A DNA stretch of 64,000 nt from Sinomonas atrocyanea (GTDB taxonomy: Bacteria; Actinomycetota; Actinomycetes; Actinomycetales; Micrococcaceae): positions 1-64,000 of the forward strand of contig NZ_JAUSTE010000009.1 of the NCBI RefSeq assembly GCF_030812675.1, read 5' to 3'. The position numbers and the translations under genes are program-made. The notes beneath the pieces were generated by a model. It did not search any database. It saw only the letters and a program-made list of their open reading frames with translations, and was not told where the DNA came from. Shown piece by piece: positions 18,498 to 27,085 of this stretch (positions are counted from its first letter, which is position 1; the number at the start of each line of letters is the position of its first letter).

Positions 18498-19154
18498 ATG
18501 AAGCCAGATGCCGAGCTCACCCATCGTGCGCGAATTGCCCGCCGCCGCGTCTGGATCATGTTCGGCGCCGGAGCGGCCGTGGCCGTCCTGACCGGCATCT
18601 TCAGCTCGTGGTGGCACGCTCCGGCCGCCGGCTGGGGCGCGGCCGCCCTCGTCTACGACGTCTGGGTGTGGGTGCGGATCGCCCCCATGAGCCCCGAGGA
18701 GACGCGCGTCCACGCGCGCCAGGAGGACCCCCGCCGCAGCGCGCGCGACTTCCTGATCCTCAGCGCCAATGTCGCGGCGATCGTCGCGGTGGTGATCGTC
18801 ATCGTCTCCGGCAACAATGCGAACGGCCCGGCGAAGGCCGCGCTGGCCTTCCTCGCCCTGACCGTCGTGGCGGCCTCGTGGCTGATGCTGCACACCATCT
18901 TCACGCTCCGGTACACCGAGCTGTACTACGCGACCCCCGAGGGCGGGATCGACTTCAACCAGGACGAGCCCCCGCAGTACACGGACATCGCCTACATGGC
19001 CTTCAGCCTCGGGATGACGTACCAGGTGTCCGACACGGCCATCAGGACCCGCGCCATCCGCACGGAGGCACTCAAGCACAGCCTCCTCGCCTACGTGTTC
19101 GCGACCCTCATCCTCGCGGCGACCATCAACCTCGTGATCGGCCTCGCAGGCTAG
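18498..19154 (+). CDS. DUF1345 family membrane protein
   Basis: This 218-residue protein has about five membrane helices. The C-terminal signature ALKHSLLAYVFATLILAATINLVIGL and the DIAYMAFSLGMTYQVSDT segment are characteristic of DUF1345, widespread inner-membrane proteins without assigned function. ATG 18498 is used. It follows the sortase-like gene by 65 bases on the same strand and converges with the aminopeptidase gene. Confidence 0.85.
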   Translation: MKPDAELTHRARIARRRVWIMFGAGAAVAVLTGIFSSWWHAPAAGWGAAALVYDVWVWVRIAPMSPEETRVHARQEDPRRSARDFLILSANVAAIVAVVIVIVSGNNANGPAKAALAFLALTVVAASWLMLHTIFTLRYTELYYATPEGGIDFNQDEPPQYTDIAYMAFSLGMTYQVSDTAIRTRAIRTEALKHSLLAYVFATLILAATINLVIGLAG

Positions 19155-19179
19155 TCCCCGCTGGCCTCCGCGGCCGGTC

Positions 19180-20478
19180 TCAGCCGGCGTGGACGAAGAA
19201 CCGCTCCGCCGCACGGGCCAGCCGCCACGGGTCCTGCACCCCGGCCAGCTCGCGGGCCGAGTGCATGGACAGCAGCGGGATGCCCACGTCCACCGTGCGG
19301 ATGCCCAGACGGGTTGCCGTGAGCGGCCCGATCGTCGACCCGCACGGCACATCATTGTTGGAGACGAACTCCTGGTACGGCACCTCGGCCTCGCCGCACA
19401 CCCTGGCCCAGAGCGCCGCGCCGGCGGCATCGGTGGCGTACCGCTGGTTCGCGTTGATCTTCAGCAGCGGCCCTCCATTCAGGAGGGGGTGGTTGGCCGG
19501 GTCGTGGCGCTCGGCATAGTTGGGGTGGACGGCGTGGCCGGCGTCGGCGGAGAGGTGCCACGAGGCGGCGAACGCACGACGCCGCTCGGTCGCCGTCGCG
19601 CCGAGGGCGTCGCCGATGCGGGCCAGGACGTCCTCGAGGAACGGGCCGGATGCGCCCGAGCGGGAGGATGACCCGACCTCCTCGTGGTCGAACGCGGCGA
19701 GGACGGCGATCGGGCCCCCCTCCCCCGGCTCGGCCGCCGAGGCCTCGGCGGCCTGCACGAGCGCCGCGAGGCCCGCGTGCACCGAGGAGAGGTTGTCCAG
19801 CCGCCCCGAGGCGAAGAACTCGCCGTGGGCGCCGAAGACCGCCGGCTCCTGCGTGTCCGCGACCACGACGTCGAAGCCGCCCACCTGGTAGGGATCGACT
19901 CCGGCGGCCTCGGCGAGCACGCCGAGCAGGTCCTCGGCGGACGGGTCGCCGAGGCCCCAGACGGGGTTCATGTGCTGCTGCTTGCCGAGGGCGAGGCCCT
20001 CGTTGACGGCCCGGTCGAGGTGGATCGCGAGCTGGGGGAAGCGCAGGAGCGGGGCGGTCGCCGCGAGGTGCTGCTCGCCGTCGAGCGTCACGAGGCGGCC
20101 GGCGAGCCGCAGTTCCCGGTCGAGCCAGGAGTTCAGGAGCGGGCCTCCGTACACCTCGACGCCGGCCTGCAGCCAGCCGAGCCGTCCCGTGGTGGGCCGG
20201 GGCTTGAGCTTGAAGGAGGGCGAGTCGGTGTGCGCGCCGAGGATGCGGAACCCGGTGGTGGGGCCGGCGCCCTCGGGCACGGTCCACGCGATGAGCGCAC
20301 CGTCCCGGATGACGGCGTACTTCCCCGGCCCGGCCGGCCACTCGTCGGCCTCGGCGAGGACCGTGAAGCCCTCCGCGGCGAGCCGCCGCGCGCCCTCGGC
20401 GGCGGCATGGAAGCTCGACGGCGAGGCCATGACGAAGCGGCCGAGGTCCAGGGCGTGCGCAAGGGCGGCAGTAGGCAT
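19180..20478 (-). CDS. M18 family aminopeptidase
   Basis: This 432-residue dinuclear zinc aminopeptidase removes N-terminal residues, preferring acidic ones in characterised relatives. Metal ligands and neighbours are recognisable: LGAHTDSPSFKLKP, SGRLDNLSS, AAFDHEEVGSSSRSGA (catalytic Glu pair), SADAGHAVHPNY and LLSMHSARELAG. The length matches the bacterial ApeB/PepC type. No signal peptide is present, so it is cytoplasmic. It is probably expressed alone or with the glutamine amidotransferase gene 50 bases upstream. Confidence 0.93.
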   Translation of the reverse strand: MPTAALAHALDLGRFVMASPSSFHAAAEGARRLAAEGFTVLAEADEWPAGPGKYAVIRDGALIAWTVPEGAGPTTGFRILGAHTDSPSFKLKPRPTTGRLGWLQAGVEVYGGPLLNSWLDRELRLAGRLVTLDGEQHLAATAPLLRFPQLAIHLDRAVNEGLALGKQQHMNPVWGLGDPSAEDLLGVLAEAAGVDPYQVGGFDVVVADTQEPAVFGAHGEFFASGRLDNLSSVHAGLAALVQAAEASAAEPGEGGPIAVLAAFDHEEVGSSSRSGASGPFLEDVLARIGDALGATATERRRAFAASWHLSADAGHAVHPNYAERHDPANHPLLNGGPLLKINANQRYATDAAGAALWARVCGEAEVPYQEFVSNNDVPCGSTIGPLTATRLGIRTVDVGIPLLSMHSARELAGVQDPWRLARAAERFFVHAG

Positions 20479-20528
20479 GGTGCGAGTCTAGCCAGCAGGG
20501 TTCCCGCGCCCGGCGGGCGCCGGCGGGG

Positions 20529-21272
20529 TCAGTCCCCCGCGGCGTAGCGGTGGACGAAGTTGGCCAGGATCTTCTGCGGCTCGCTCACCCGGGTGCCGCG
20601 GGCGCGCTCCTTGACCTGCTCCGCCTCGTGCGGCGGGAAGTAGCCCGAGTGCCGGTACGCGTCGATGCGCCGCTCGAGGCCCGGCACGTCGAGCTCGGGG
20701 TGGAACTGGGTCGCGTACAGATTGCGGCGGACGCGGAACATCTGCACCGGGCATGTGTCCGAGCCGGCGAGCAGGGCGGCGTGCGGGGGTAGCGTGCGGA
20801 CGGCCTCCTTGTGCCCCACGAAGGCATGGAAGGCCGGGTCGAGCCCGGCGCAGAGGGGATCGCGGAGGCCGACGGCGCTCAGCCTCACCTTGACGGGCCC
20901 GACGGGCTCGCCGAAGTGGCGGTCGATGACGGCGCCCATCTGGCCGCCGAGGAGCCCGACCCCGTAGCAGGCGCCGAGGAACGGGAAGTCCGCCTCGACG
21001 ATCCGGCGCAGCAGGACGCCGATCTCCTCCTCGACGCGGCGCTGGACCGGGCCCTTCTCCTCTCCCGGGTCCGAGGCGGTGAACGGGCTCCCGCCGAGGA
21101 TCACCCCCGAGTAGTCCTCGAGCCTGATCTGCGGGAGCGGGCCGGCCTCGGCGCGGACGCGGTGCAGCTGCTCGGGCTCGAGGCCCGCGTAGGCGCAGAA
21201 GGCCCGGTACTCGTCGTCCGCCACCTCGTCGTGGTCACGGGATGCCAGCAGAAGGAAGGGCCTCATGACCAT
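20529..21272 (-). CDS. Class I glutamine amidotransferase-like protein
   Basis: This 247-residue protein is related to the amidotransferase domain of GMP synthase. The nucleophile elbow is FLGACYGVGLLGG (Cys), an oxyanion region is GVILGGSPF, and the catalytic His-x-Glu is YATQFHPELD. It lacks an ATP pyrophosphatase domain, so it acts alone or with an unknown partner, possibly as a gamma-glutamyl hydrolase or amidase. ATG 21272 is chosen because GGGGAG stands seven bases upstream; ATG 21266 is an alternative. Its first 38 bases overlap the end of the upstream membrane protein gene. Confidence 0.88.
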   Translation of the reverse strand: MVMRPFLLLASRDHDEVADDEYRAFCAYAGLEPEQLHRVRAEAGPLPQIRLEDYSGVILGGSPFTASDPGEEKGPVQRRVEEEIGVLLRRIVEADFPFLGACYGVGLLGGQMGAVIDRHFGEPVGPVKVRLSAVGLRDPLCAGLDPAFHAFVGHKEAVRTLPPHAALLAGSDTCPVQMFRVRRNLYATQFHPELDVPGLERRIDAYRHSGYFPPHEAEQVKERARGTRVSEPQKILANFVHRYAAGD

Positions 21273-21741
21273 ATTGTGGGCTCCCCGGCGCCCGCAGCGA
21301 AGCGGCCAACCGTGTCGCGGCGGTGAGGGCGAGGACGGTGAGGAGCGCCGCGGCGATATGCGCGACCACGAGGAGGTGGAAATCCACGGGGGCTCCCTGG
21401 AGGGCGCCGGCAGGCGCGGCCGGGGACGTCGCTCCATGGTGCGCGTGTCCCGTTGCGGGGAAGAGGGGTCCGTTGGGCCCGGCAAGCGCGGTGAACGCAA
21501 GGTGGAGCGCCTGCTGGAGTGCCCCGCTGGCGATCGCGACCATCCACGGGGCCACCGGGGCGCGGGCAGCCACGGAGGCGAGCAGGCTGACGAGCACCAC
21601 GAGCGCAGCGACTACCACCGTGGGAGGCGCGGCCCCGCCCGAGACGAGGTGGGCCACAAGCCCGAGACCCACCGCCGCCGGTCCGCCCACCAGTGCCGCC
21701 GCCGCCGACCTGCGACGTCCACGCCGCGATTCCGTGTCCAT
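21235..21741 (-). CDS. Predicted four-helix membrane protein
   Basis: This protein of about 168 residues has an Arg-rich N-terminus followed by four hydrophobic helices, for example VVVAALVVLVSLLASVAA and LLVVAHIAAALLTVLAL. A short periplasmic-side loop contains HAHHG. The pattern of small membrane proteins next to a large gene overlap (38 bases into the amidotransferase gene) suggests an operon pair. ATG 21741 or 21750 are both possible and neither has a strong Shine-Dalgarno. No family name can be given. Confidence 0.55.
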   Translation of the reverse strand: MDTESRRGRRRSAAAALVGGPAAVGLGLVAHLVSGGAAPPTVVVAALVVLVSLLASVAARAPVAPWMVAIASGALQQALHLAFTALAGPNGPLFPATGHAHHGATSPAAPAGALQGAPVDFHLLVVAHIAAALLTVLALTAATRLAASLRAPGSPQYGHEALPSAGIP

Positions 21742-21987
21742 GCACAGCATTCGGAGCGACAAGGCCCGGCGGATGCCTCCCCGGCGCCTGCCGCGACGCG
21801 GGGGCCAGCAGGAATCACCGGTTCGGATACATAACTGAGAGTTTGCTGGCAATCCTGCGCGCACCCTTGTTGCGGCGCCCGGACGCTGCGAGTCTCGGTC
21901 CGTCGGTGTGACGGAATGTGTAAAGCGATGTGAACGCTCTCGTCCACCCGGCGTGACACCACGTTGTCCCCAACAGAAGGGCATGAC

Positions 21988-23193
21988 ATGAGGAAGCTCC
22001 TCGCCGCAGCGGCAGCAGGTCTGCTGCTCGCGGGCGTCGCCGCGGCGGCTCCGGCGTCGGCAACACCCGGGCCGAACCCGCACTCCGACCGCTCCATCCA
22101 GGTCTGCTCCACCCCGCGCGCAGGCGAGGCCGCCTGCACGGCGCGCCAGGCCGCAGACCCGAACGGCAAGCCCGTGACGAGCAATGCGGCTCCGCCGGCC
22201 ACGGCAATCACCCCCGCCCAGCTGCAGAACGCCTACAAGCTCACGGGCACCTCCTCTGGTGGGCGGACGGTCGCGATCGTGGACGCCTACGGGTACCCGA
22301 ACCTCGAGCGCGACCTCGGCGTCTACCGTTCCCAGTTCGGCCTTCCCGCCTGCACGTCCGCGAACGGCTGCCTGAGCGTGCGCAACCAGACCGGCGGCAC
22401 GAGCCTGCCGCGGTTCGACCTCGGCTGGTCCCAGGAGCAGGCGCTCGACGTCGACGCCGTGTCCGCCGCCTGCCCCGACTGCAAGATCGCCGTCTTCCAG
22501 GCCAAGTCGGCCAGCTTCGCGGACCTCGGCACGGCCGTGCAGACGGCGGCCAGGACCCCCGGCGTCGTCGCCATCTCCAACTCCTACGGCGGCTCCGACG
22601 CCTCCGACGCCACCTACGGGAAGTACTACAACTTCCCGGGGATCGCGGTCACCGCGAGCACCGGGGACAACGGCTACCAGGGCGGCTCCTACCCGGCCTC
22701 CTCGAGCTACGTGACCGCAGTGGGAGGCACGTCCCTGACGGCCGCCTCCACCGCGCGCGGCTGGTCGGAGTCCGCGTGGAGCGGCGCCGGCTCCGGCTGC
22801 TCGACCTACAACGCCGCGCTCCCCGCGGCCGCACCGTTCAACACCGGATGCGCCCACCGCGCCATGGCCGACGTCTCGGCCGCGGCCGACCCGAACAACG
22901 GCGGCCTGGCCGTCTACTACCCGACCTCGAGCAGCGCCTCGACGTGGGGCCAGTTCGGCGGCACGAGCGAGGCCTCGCCGATCATCTCCTCGGTGTACGC
23001 CCTCAGCGGCAACACGGGCTCGGCGGCGGCGGGCACCTACGCGAACTCGATCCCGTACGGCCACTCCTCGAGCCTGTTCGATGTGACGAGCGGCTCGAAC
23101 GGCACGTGCCCCACGTCGCAGTGGTGCACCGCGGGCGCCGGCTGGGACGGCCCCACGGGCCTCGGCACGCCAAACGGCGTGGGCGGCTTCTGA
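21988..23193 (+). CDS. Secreted S53 (sedolisin) family serine peptidase
   Basis: This 401-residue secreted protein has an Ala-rich signal peptide (residues 1-25, cleaved after PASA). Catalytic positions match sedolisins: Glu150 and Asp154 in WSQEQALDVD, oxyanion Asp227 in ASTGDNG, and Ser327 in GGTSEASP. The C-terminal DVTSGSNG plus GWDGPTGLGTP is the calcium-site signature. Sedolisins are acid-active endopeptidases. Only about 70 residues separate the signal peptide from the catalytic domain, so the usual large activation prodomain is missing. ATG 21988 has AGAAGGG upstream. It ends just before a repeat array. Confidence 0.88.
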   Translation: MRKLLAAAAAGLLLAGVAAAAPASATPGPNPHSDRSIQVCSTPRAGEAACTARQAADPNGKPVTSNAAPPATAITPAQLQNAYKLTGTSSGGRTVAIVDAYGYPNLERDLGVYRSQFGLPACTSANGCLSVRNQTGGTSLPRFDLGWSQEQALDVDAVSAACPDCKIAVFQAKSASFADLGTAVQTAARTPGVVAISNSYGGSDASDATYGKYYNFPGIAVTASTGDNGYQGGSYPASSSYVTAVGGTSLTAASTARGWSESAWSGAGSGCSTYNAALPAAAPFNTGCAHRAMADVSAAADPNNGGLAVYYPTSSSASTWGQFGGTSEASPIISSVYALSGNTGSAAAGTYANSIPYGHSSSLFDVTSGSNGTCPTSQWCTAGAGWDGPTGLGTPNGVGGF

Positions 23194-23204
23194 CCGCCCT
23201 GCTC

Positions 23205-23313
23205 TGAGGGGTCATGTCCCTGCGTTAAGGGGTCACCTCCCTACGTTGAGGGGTCATGTCCTTGCCGATCGCGACAGGGACATGACCCCTCACGCTTGGG
23301 ACATGACCCCTCA
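23205..23313. repeat. Array of 21-bp repeat units, three direct and two inverted
   Basis: Direct units with core TGAGGGGTCATGTCCC lie at 23205-23225, 23226-23246 (diverged) and 23247-23267. Inverted copies lie at about 23272-23292 and 23293-23313. Together they can fold into a long hairpin between two convergent genes. The first unit is identical to a unit of the in-frame array inside hrpB at 42735-42818. There are no unique spacers, so this is not a CRISPR. Confidence 0.85.
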
Positions 23314-23338
23314 ACTGTGAGGCCGGAGGGCGTCGCCG

Positions 23339-24718
23339 CTAGGCCGTCGCGGGGACGACGCCGGCCACCCGCCTCGCAGGGTGGTCGGCGGCCAGGCGGG
23401 GCCCGGCGCCGAGGACGGTCTCCCGGAACGTCGCGCCCGGGGCTGCCTCGGCCAGGAGCCCGCGGCGGCGCAGCTCGGGCGTGACGAGCCGGGCGAACTC
23501 GAGCAGGTCGGCGGGGCGGACGGCCGAGGTCAGGTTGAACCCGTCGACGCCGCCCTCGACGGCGAAGCGCTCGAGAGCGTCCGCGACGGTGGCCGGGGAG
23601 CCCACGATCACGGGCCCGCGGCCGCCGATCGAGATGAACTTCGCGACCTCCCGGAGGGTCCACGTCCGCTCCGGATCCAGCAGCGTGAACTGGGCGAGCG
23701 CGGACTGGTTGGCCTCGCTCCTGATGTAGGTCAGCGGAGCGTCCTGGTCGAGCCCGGAGAGGTCCACCCCGGTCCACCCGGCGAACAGCGCGAGCGCCGC
23801 GTCGGTGTCCACGTAGGACTCGTAGTCGGCCAGCTTCGCAGCGGCCGCCTCGTCCGTCTCGGCCACGATGACGGTCGCGAGGTTGAAGGCCCTCACCGAA
23901 TCGGGGGCGCGGCCGGCCGCGACGAGCTCCGCCCGCAGTCCCTCGGTGAACTTCTTCGCCTGCGCGGGCGTCGAGCTCGAGAAGAACACCGCCTCGGCGT
24001 GCTTCGCGGCGAACGCCTTCCCACGGGCCGAGGCCCCGGCCTGGAACAGCAGGGGGGTCCGCTGCGGGGAGGGCCCGACCAAGGCGGGGCCGGGCACCCG
24101 GTAGGCGTCGCCGTCGTGCGCGATCCCGCGCACCCCGGCGGGGTCCGCGAAGACGTTCGCGGCGGGGTCGGCGACCAGCGCGCCGTCGTCCACCGAGCCC
24201 TCCCACAGCTTGTAGGCGACATCCATGAACTCCTCGGCCCGGTCGTACCGCTCGTCGTGCGGCACCTGCGTGTCGAGGCCGAGGTTGCGCGCGGCCGACT
24301 CCTGGTACGACGTGACGATGTTCCACGCGAGCCGGCCTCCGGTGAGGTGGTCGAGCGTGCCGAACCTGCGGGCCAGCAGGTACGGGTGGTCGTAGGTGAC
24401 CGAGGCGGTGACGCCGAAGCCGAGCCGCTCGGTCGCCGCCGCCAGCGCGGACACGATCAGCAGCGGGTCGAGGGCGGGGTACTGCACCCCGCCGCGCACG
24501 GCGGCGTCGGCGCTGCCGCCGTAGACGTCATACTGCCCGAGCACGTCCGCGAAGAAGATCCCGTGGAAGCCGCCGTCCTCGAGGGCCTTGGCGAGCTGCG
24601 TCCAGTAGCCGAGCTCCGCGAAGCGGTGGGCCTGCGATTCGGGGTGCCGCCACAGGCCCGGCGACTGGTGCACCGGCACGAGCATCTCGAACGCATTCAG
24701 GAGCAGGGGCTTGGTCAT
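23339..24718 (-). CDS. FMN-dependent LLM-class monooxygenase (NtaA/SnaA/DszA type)
   Basis: This 459-residue luciferase-like flavin monooxygenase uses FMNH2 and O2. Recognisable parts are GFHGIFFADVLGQYDVYGG, FGVTASVTYDHPYLLARRF, TLDHLTGGRLAWNIVTSYQ and PLLFQAGASARGKAFAAKHAEAVF, the signature of the nitrilotriacetate/dibenzothiophene-sulfone group. The probable substrate is an organosulphur or amine compound but cannot be specified. It needs a separate flavin reductase; one is encoded at 14604-15278. ATG 24718 follows GGAAGGAA. It is 58 bases downstream of an MHS-type transporter gene and is likely co-transcribed, pairing uptake and oxidation. Confidence 0.9.
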   Translation of the reverse strand: MTKPLLLNAFEMLVPVHQSPGLWRHPESQAHRFAELGYWTQLAKALEDGGFHGIFFADVLGQYDVYGGSADAAVRGGVQYPALDPLLIVSALAAATERLGFGVTASVTYDHPYLLARRFGTLDHLTGGRLAWNIVTSYQESAARNLGLDTQVPHDERYDRAEEFMDVAYKLWEGSVDDGALVADPAANVFADPAGVRGIAHDGDAYRVPGPALVGPSPQRTPLLFQAGASARGKAFAAKHAEAVFFSSSTPAQAKKFTEGLRAELVAAGRAPDSVRAFNLATVIVAETDEAAAAKLADYESYVDTDAALALFAGWTGVDLSGLDQDAPLTYIRSEANQSALAQFTLLDPERTWTLREVAKFISIGGRGPVIVGSPATVADALERFAVEGGVDGFNLTSAVRPADLLEFARLVTPELRRRGLLAEAAPGATFRETVLGAGPRLAADHPARRVAGVVPATA

Positions 24719-24776
24719 GGGGTTCCTTCCGGGTTCGGGTGCGGCGGGGGGTCTGCGGACGACGGCGGGCGGCGCC

Positions 24777-26120
24777 TCAGGCGGCCGCCCCGCCCTCCGG
24801 AGTGGCCGGCTGGCCGGCGGCCTGGACGACCGGGTCCTTGGCGGCGAGTGCGGCCACGGTGGTGAGGACGCCGAGGACGGCGAACCAGCCGCACACGAGC
24901 CACGGCGTCCCGCCGCCGGCCTGGAGCAGGGCCGCGGCGACGAGCGGGGTGACGGCCGCGGAGAGGACCGTCCCGACCTGGTAGCCGAAGGACACCCCCG
25001 AGTAGCGCAGCTCGGTGGGGAACTGCTCGGCGAACCATGCGGCCTGCGGGCCGTAGATCGCGTCGTGCAGGATGTTCATGCCCACGAGCAGCACGAGCGG
25101 CAGGAAGGTCAGGCTGCCGTGGTCCAGGAACCAGAAGAACGGCCAGATGAGAACCACCACGCCCGCGGACGCAGCGACGGCGATGCGCCGGCGCCCGACG
25201 CGGTCCGAGAGCCAGCCCCAGAAGGGCCCCGAGAGCAGGCCGATGGCGGAGACGATGAGGATCGCGGCCAGGCCCGAGGTGGTGTCGTGGCGGCGGTCCT
25301 TGAGGTAGCCGAGGATGTACACGGTCATGAGCGTGTAGATGGCGGGCTGGACGAGTCGCATGCCGATGGTCACGAGGATCCCGCGCGGGTGCTCGCGCAG
25401 CACGCGTGCCACGGGCCGGGCCGCGATGCCCTCGGAGTCCTTGACGGCCGTGAACTCCTCCGCGTCGGTCACGCCGAGGCGGATCCAGAGGCCGATGAGG
25501 ACGAGGACGCCGGAGAGGAGGAACGGCAGCCGCCAGCCGAAGGACTGGAACTGCTCGGGCGTGAGGAATGCCTGGGTGAGCGCGTACGCGCCGGTGGCCA
25601 GGAGCATGCCGGCCGCCGAGCCGACCTGCGTGAAGGAGCCGAACAGGCCCTTGCGGCCAGCCGGGGCGTGCTCGACGGAGAGCAGCGCGGAGCCGCCCCA
25701 CTCGGCGCCGGCGGAGAGGCCCTGGATGAGGCGCAGGCCCACGAGGCCCACCACGGCGAGGATGCCGATCGAGGCATAGTTCGGCAGGACGCCGATGAGG
25801 GTGGAGGCGATGCCCATGGTCAGCAGGGAGGCCACGAGCAGGGCCTTGCGGCCGATCCGGTCGCCGAGATGGCCCGAGATCACGCCGCCGAGGGGGCGGG
25901 CGATGAACCCGACCGCATAGGTGGCGAAGGAGGCGAGGACGCCCACGAGGGGACTCGCGTCCGGGAAGAACTGCTTGTTGAACACGAGCGCCGAGGCCGT
26001 GCCGTAGAGGTAGAAGTCGTACCACTCGATGGTGGTGCCGACGAACGCGGAGGCGAGGATGCGGCGCTTGGCGCGCAGGGCGCTGCCGAGTCCCGGCTCG
26101 GTTCTCAGGAGGGTGGCCAT
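24777..26120 (-). CDS. MFS transporter, metabolite:H+ symporter (MHS) subfamily
   Basis: This 447-residue, 12-helix carrier has the MHS signature ASAFVGTTIEWYDFYLYGTAS in helix 1 and GHLGDRIGRKALL (MFS loop motif) between helices 2 and 3. RLIQGLSAGAEWGGSALLSVE lies in helix 4, and LSDRVGRRRIAV occurs in the second half. Relatives import organic acids such as shikimate, ketoglutarate, or osmolytes. ATG 26120 is chosen over an upstream in-frame codon because AGAGGACC precedes it. It is probably co-transcribed with the following LLM-class monooxygenase gene, so it may import that enzyme's substrate. Confidence 0.9.
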   Translation of the reverse strand: MATLLRTEPGLGSALRAKRRILASAFVGTTIEWYDFYLYGTASALVFNKQFFPDASPLVGVLASFATYAVGFIARPLGGVISGHLGDRIGRKALLVASLLTMGIASTLIGVLPNYASIGILAVVGLVGLRLIQGLSAGAEWGGSALLSVEHAPAGRKGLFGSFTQVGSAAGMLLATGAYALTQAFLTPEQFQSFGWRLPFLLSGVLVLIGLWIRLGVTDAEEFTAVKDSEGIAARPVARVLREHPRGILVTIGMRLVQPAIYTLMTVYILGYLKDRRHDTTSGLAAILIVSAIGLLSGPFWGWLSDRVGRRRIAVAASAGVVVLIWPFFWFLDHGSLTFLPLVLLVGMNILHDAIYGPQAAWFAEQFPTELRYSGVSFGYQVGTVLSAAVTPLVAAALLQAGGGTPWLVCGWFAVLGVLTTVAALAAKDPVVQAAGQPATPEGGAAA

Positions 26121-26368
26121 GGAGGTCCTCTTCGGGTCGCGGCGCGAGGCTCGCTCAGGCGCCATACTTACGACGCCGGGGGTCCCGCGCGCCGTCGAAT
26201 CCTCACCTGGGGCACCCCACTACAGCCGGAGGGTTGCCGTCCGGCAAGCCAGGGCTTGTTGCCGGAACTCTTGATTCTTCGCCCAGTCTGCCGGTGGCTG
26301 CCCGCGGGACGAAAACGCGCCCGTCACGGAGGTTCACACAGGCCCCACCCGCCGTCTGGGGCGGGGGT

Positions 26369-27085
26369 TCAGTAGTCGGGGTTGCTCGGGATGATGAGCC
26401 CGGTCTCGTACCCGTAGACCACGGCCTGGACCCGGTCGCGCAGGTGCAGCTTCGTGAGGATCCGGCGCACATGGCTCTTCACGGTCGCCTCCGAGAGGAA
26501 GAAGCGGTGCGCGATCTCAGCGTTGCTCAGGCCCTCGCAGATGGCCCGCAGGACCTCGAGCTCGCGCGGCGTCAGATCCTTCAGCAGGGGGTCCGGCGCG
26601 GTCCCCCCGTTGCCGCGCGCGGGCGCGCCCGCGCTGCGGACGTAGGTCTCGAGGAGGCGCTGGGTCACGCGGGGGCTCACGACGGCGTCCCCGCTCGCCA
26701 CGAGGCGCACGGCCTGGACGAGTTCGGCCGGGGCCACGTCCTTGAGGAGGAACGCCGAGGCCCCGGCCTGGAGGCCGGAGAACGCGTACTCGTCGAGGTC
26801 GAAGGTGGTGAGGATGATGACCCGGGCGGCGCTGTGGGCGGCCGCGATGCGGCGGGTTGCCTCGATGCCGTCCATCACGGGCATGCGAACGTCCATGAGC
26901 ACGACGTCGGGCCGCAGCGACTCGGTGAGCTTCACGGCCTCGGCGCCGTTGCCCGCCTCGCCGACCACCTCGAGGCCATCCTCGGACTCGAGGACGAGCC
27001 GGAAGCCCATCCGCAGGAGGGGCTGGTCGTCGACGAGCAGGAGCCGCAGGGGCCCCTCGCCGTGCTGGTGTTCCGTCTCGCTCAT
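26369..27085 (-). CDS. Two-component response regulator, NarL/LuxR family
   Basis: This 238-residue regulator has a receiver domain (from LRLLLVDDQPLLRMGFRLVL, phospho-acceptor Asp65 in VVLMDVRMP, Thr in ILTTF, Lys in FLLKDV) and a C-terminal LuxR helix-turn-helix (DLTPRELEVLRAICEGLSNAEIA). It shares an ATGA overlap with the upstream kinase gene, 27082-27085. It is the last gene of an ABC transporter-kinase-regulator operon and probably controls that transporter. A GC-rich imperfect hairpin lies downstream near 26340-26366. Confidence 0.95.
   Translation of the reverse strand: MSETEHQHGEGPLRLLLVDDQPLLRMGFRLVLESEDGLEVVGEAGNGAEAVKLTESLRPDVVLMDVRMPVMDGIEATRRIAAAHSAARVIILTTFDLDEYAFSGLQAGASAFLLKDVAPAELVQAVRLVASGDAVVSPRVTQRLLETYVRSAGAPARGNGGTAPDPLLKDLTPRELEVLRAICEGLSNAEIAHRFFLSEATVKSHVRRILTKLHLRDRVQAVVYGYETGLIIPSNPDY

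Noticed and set aside
23205-23313. CRISPR array
   Set aside because: Units are contiguous and partly inverted, with no unique spacers and no cas genes.
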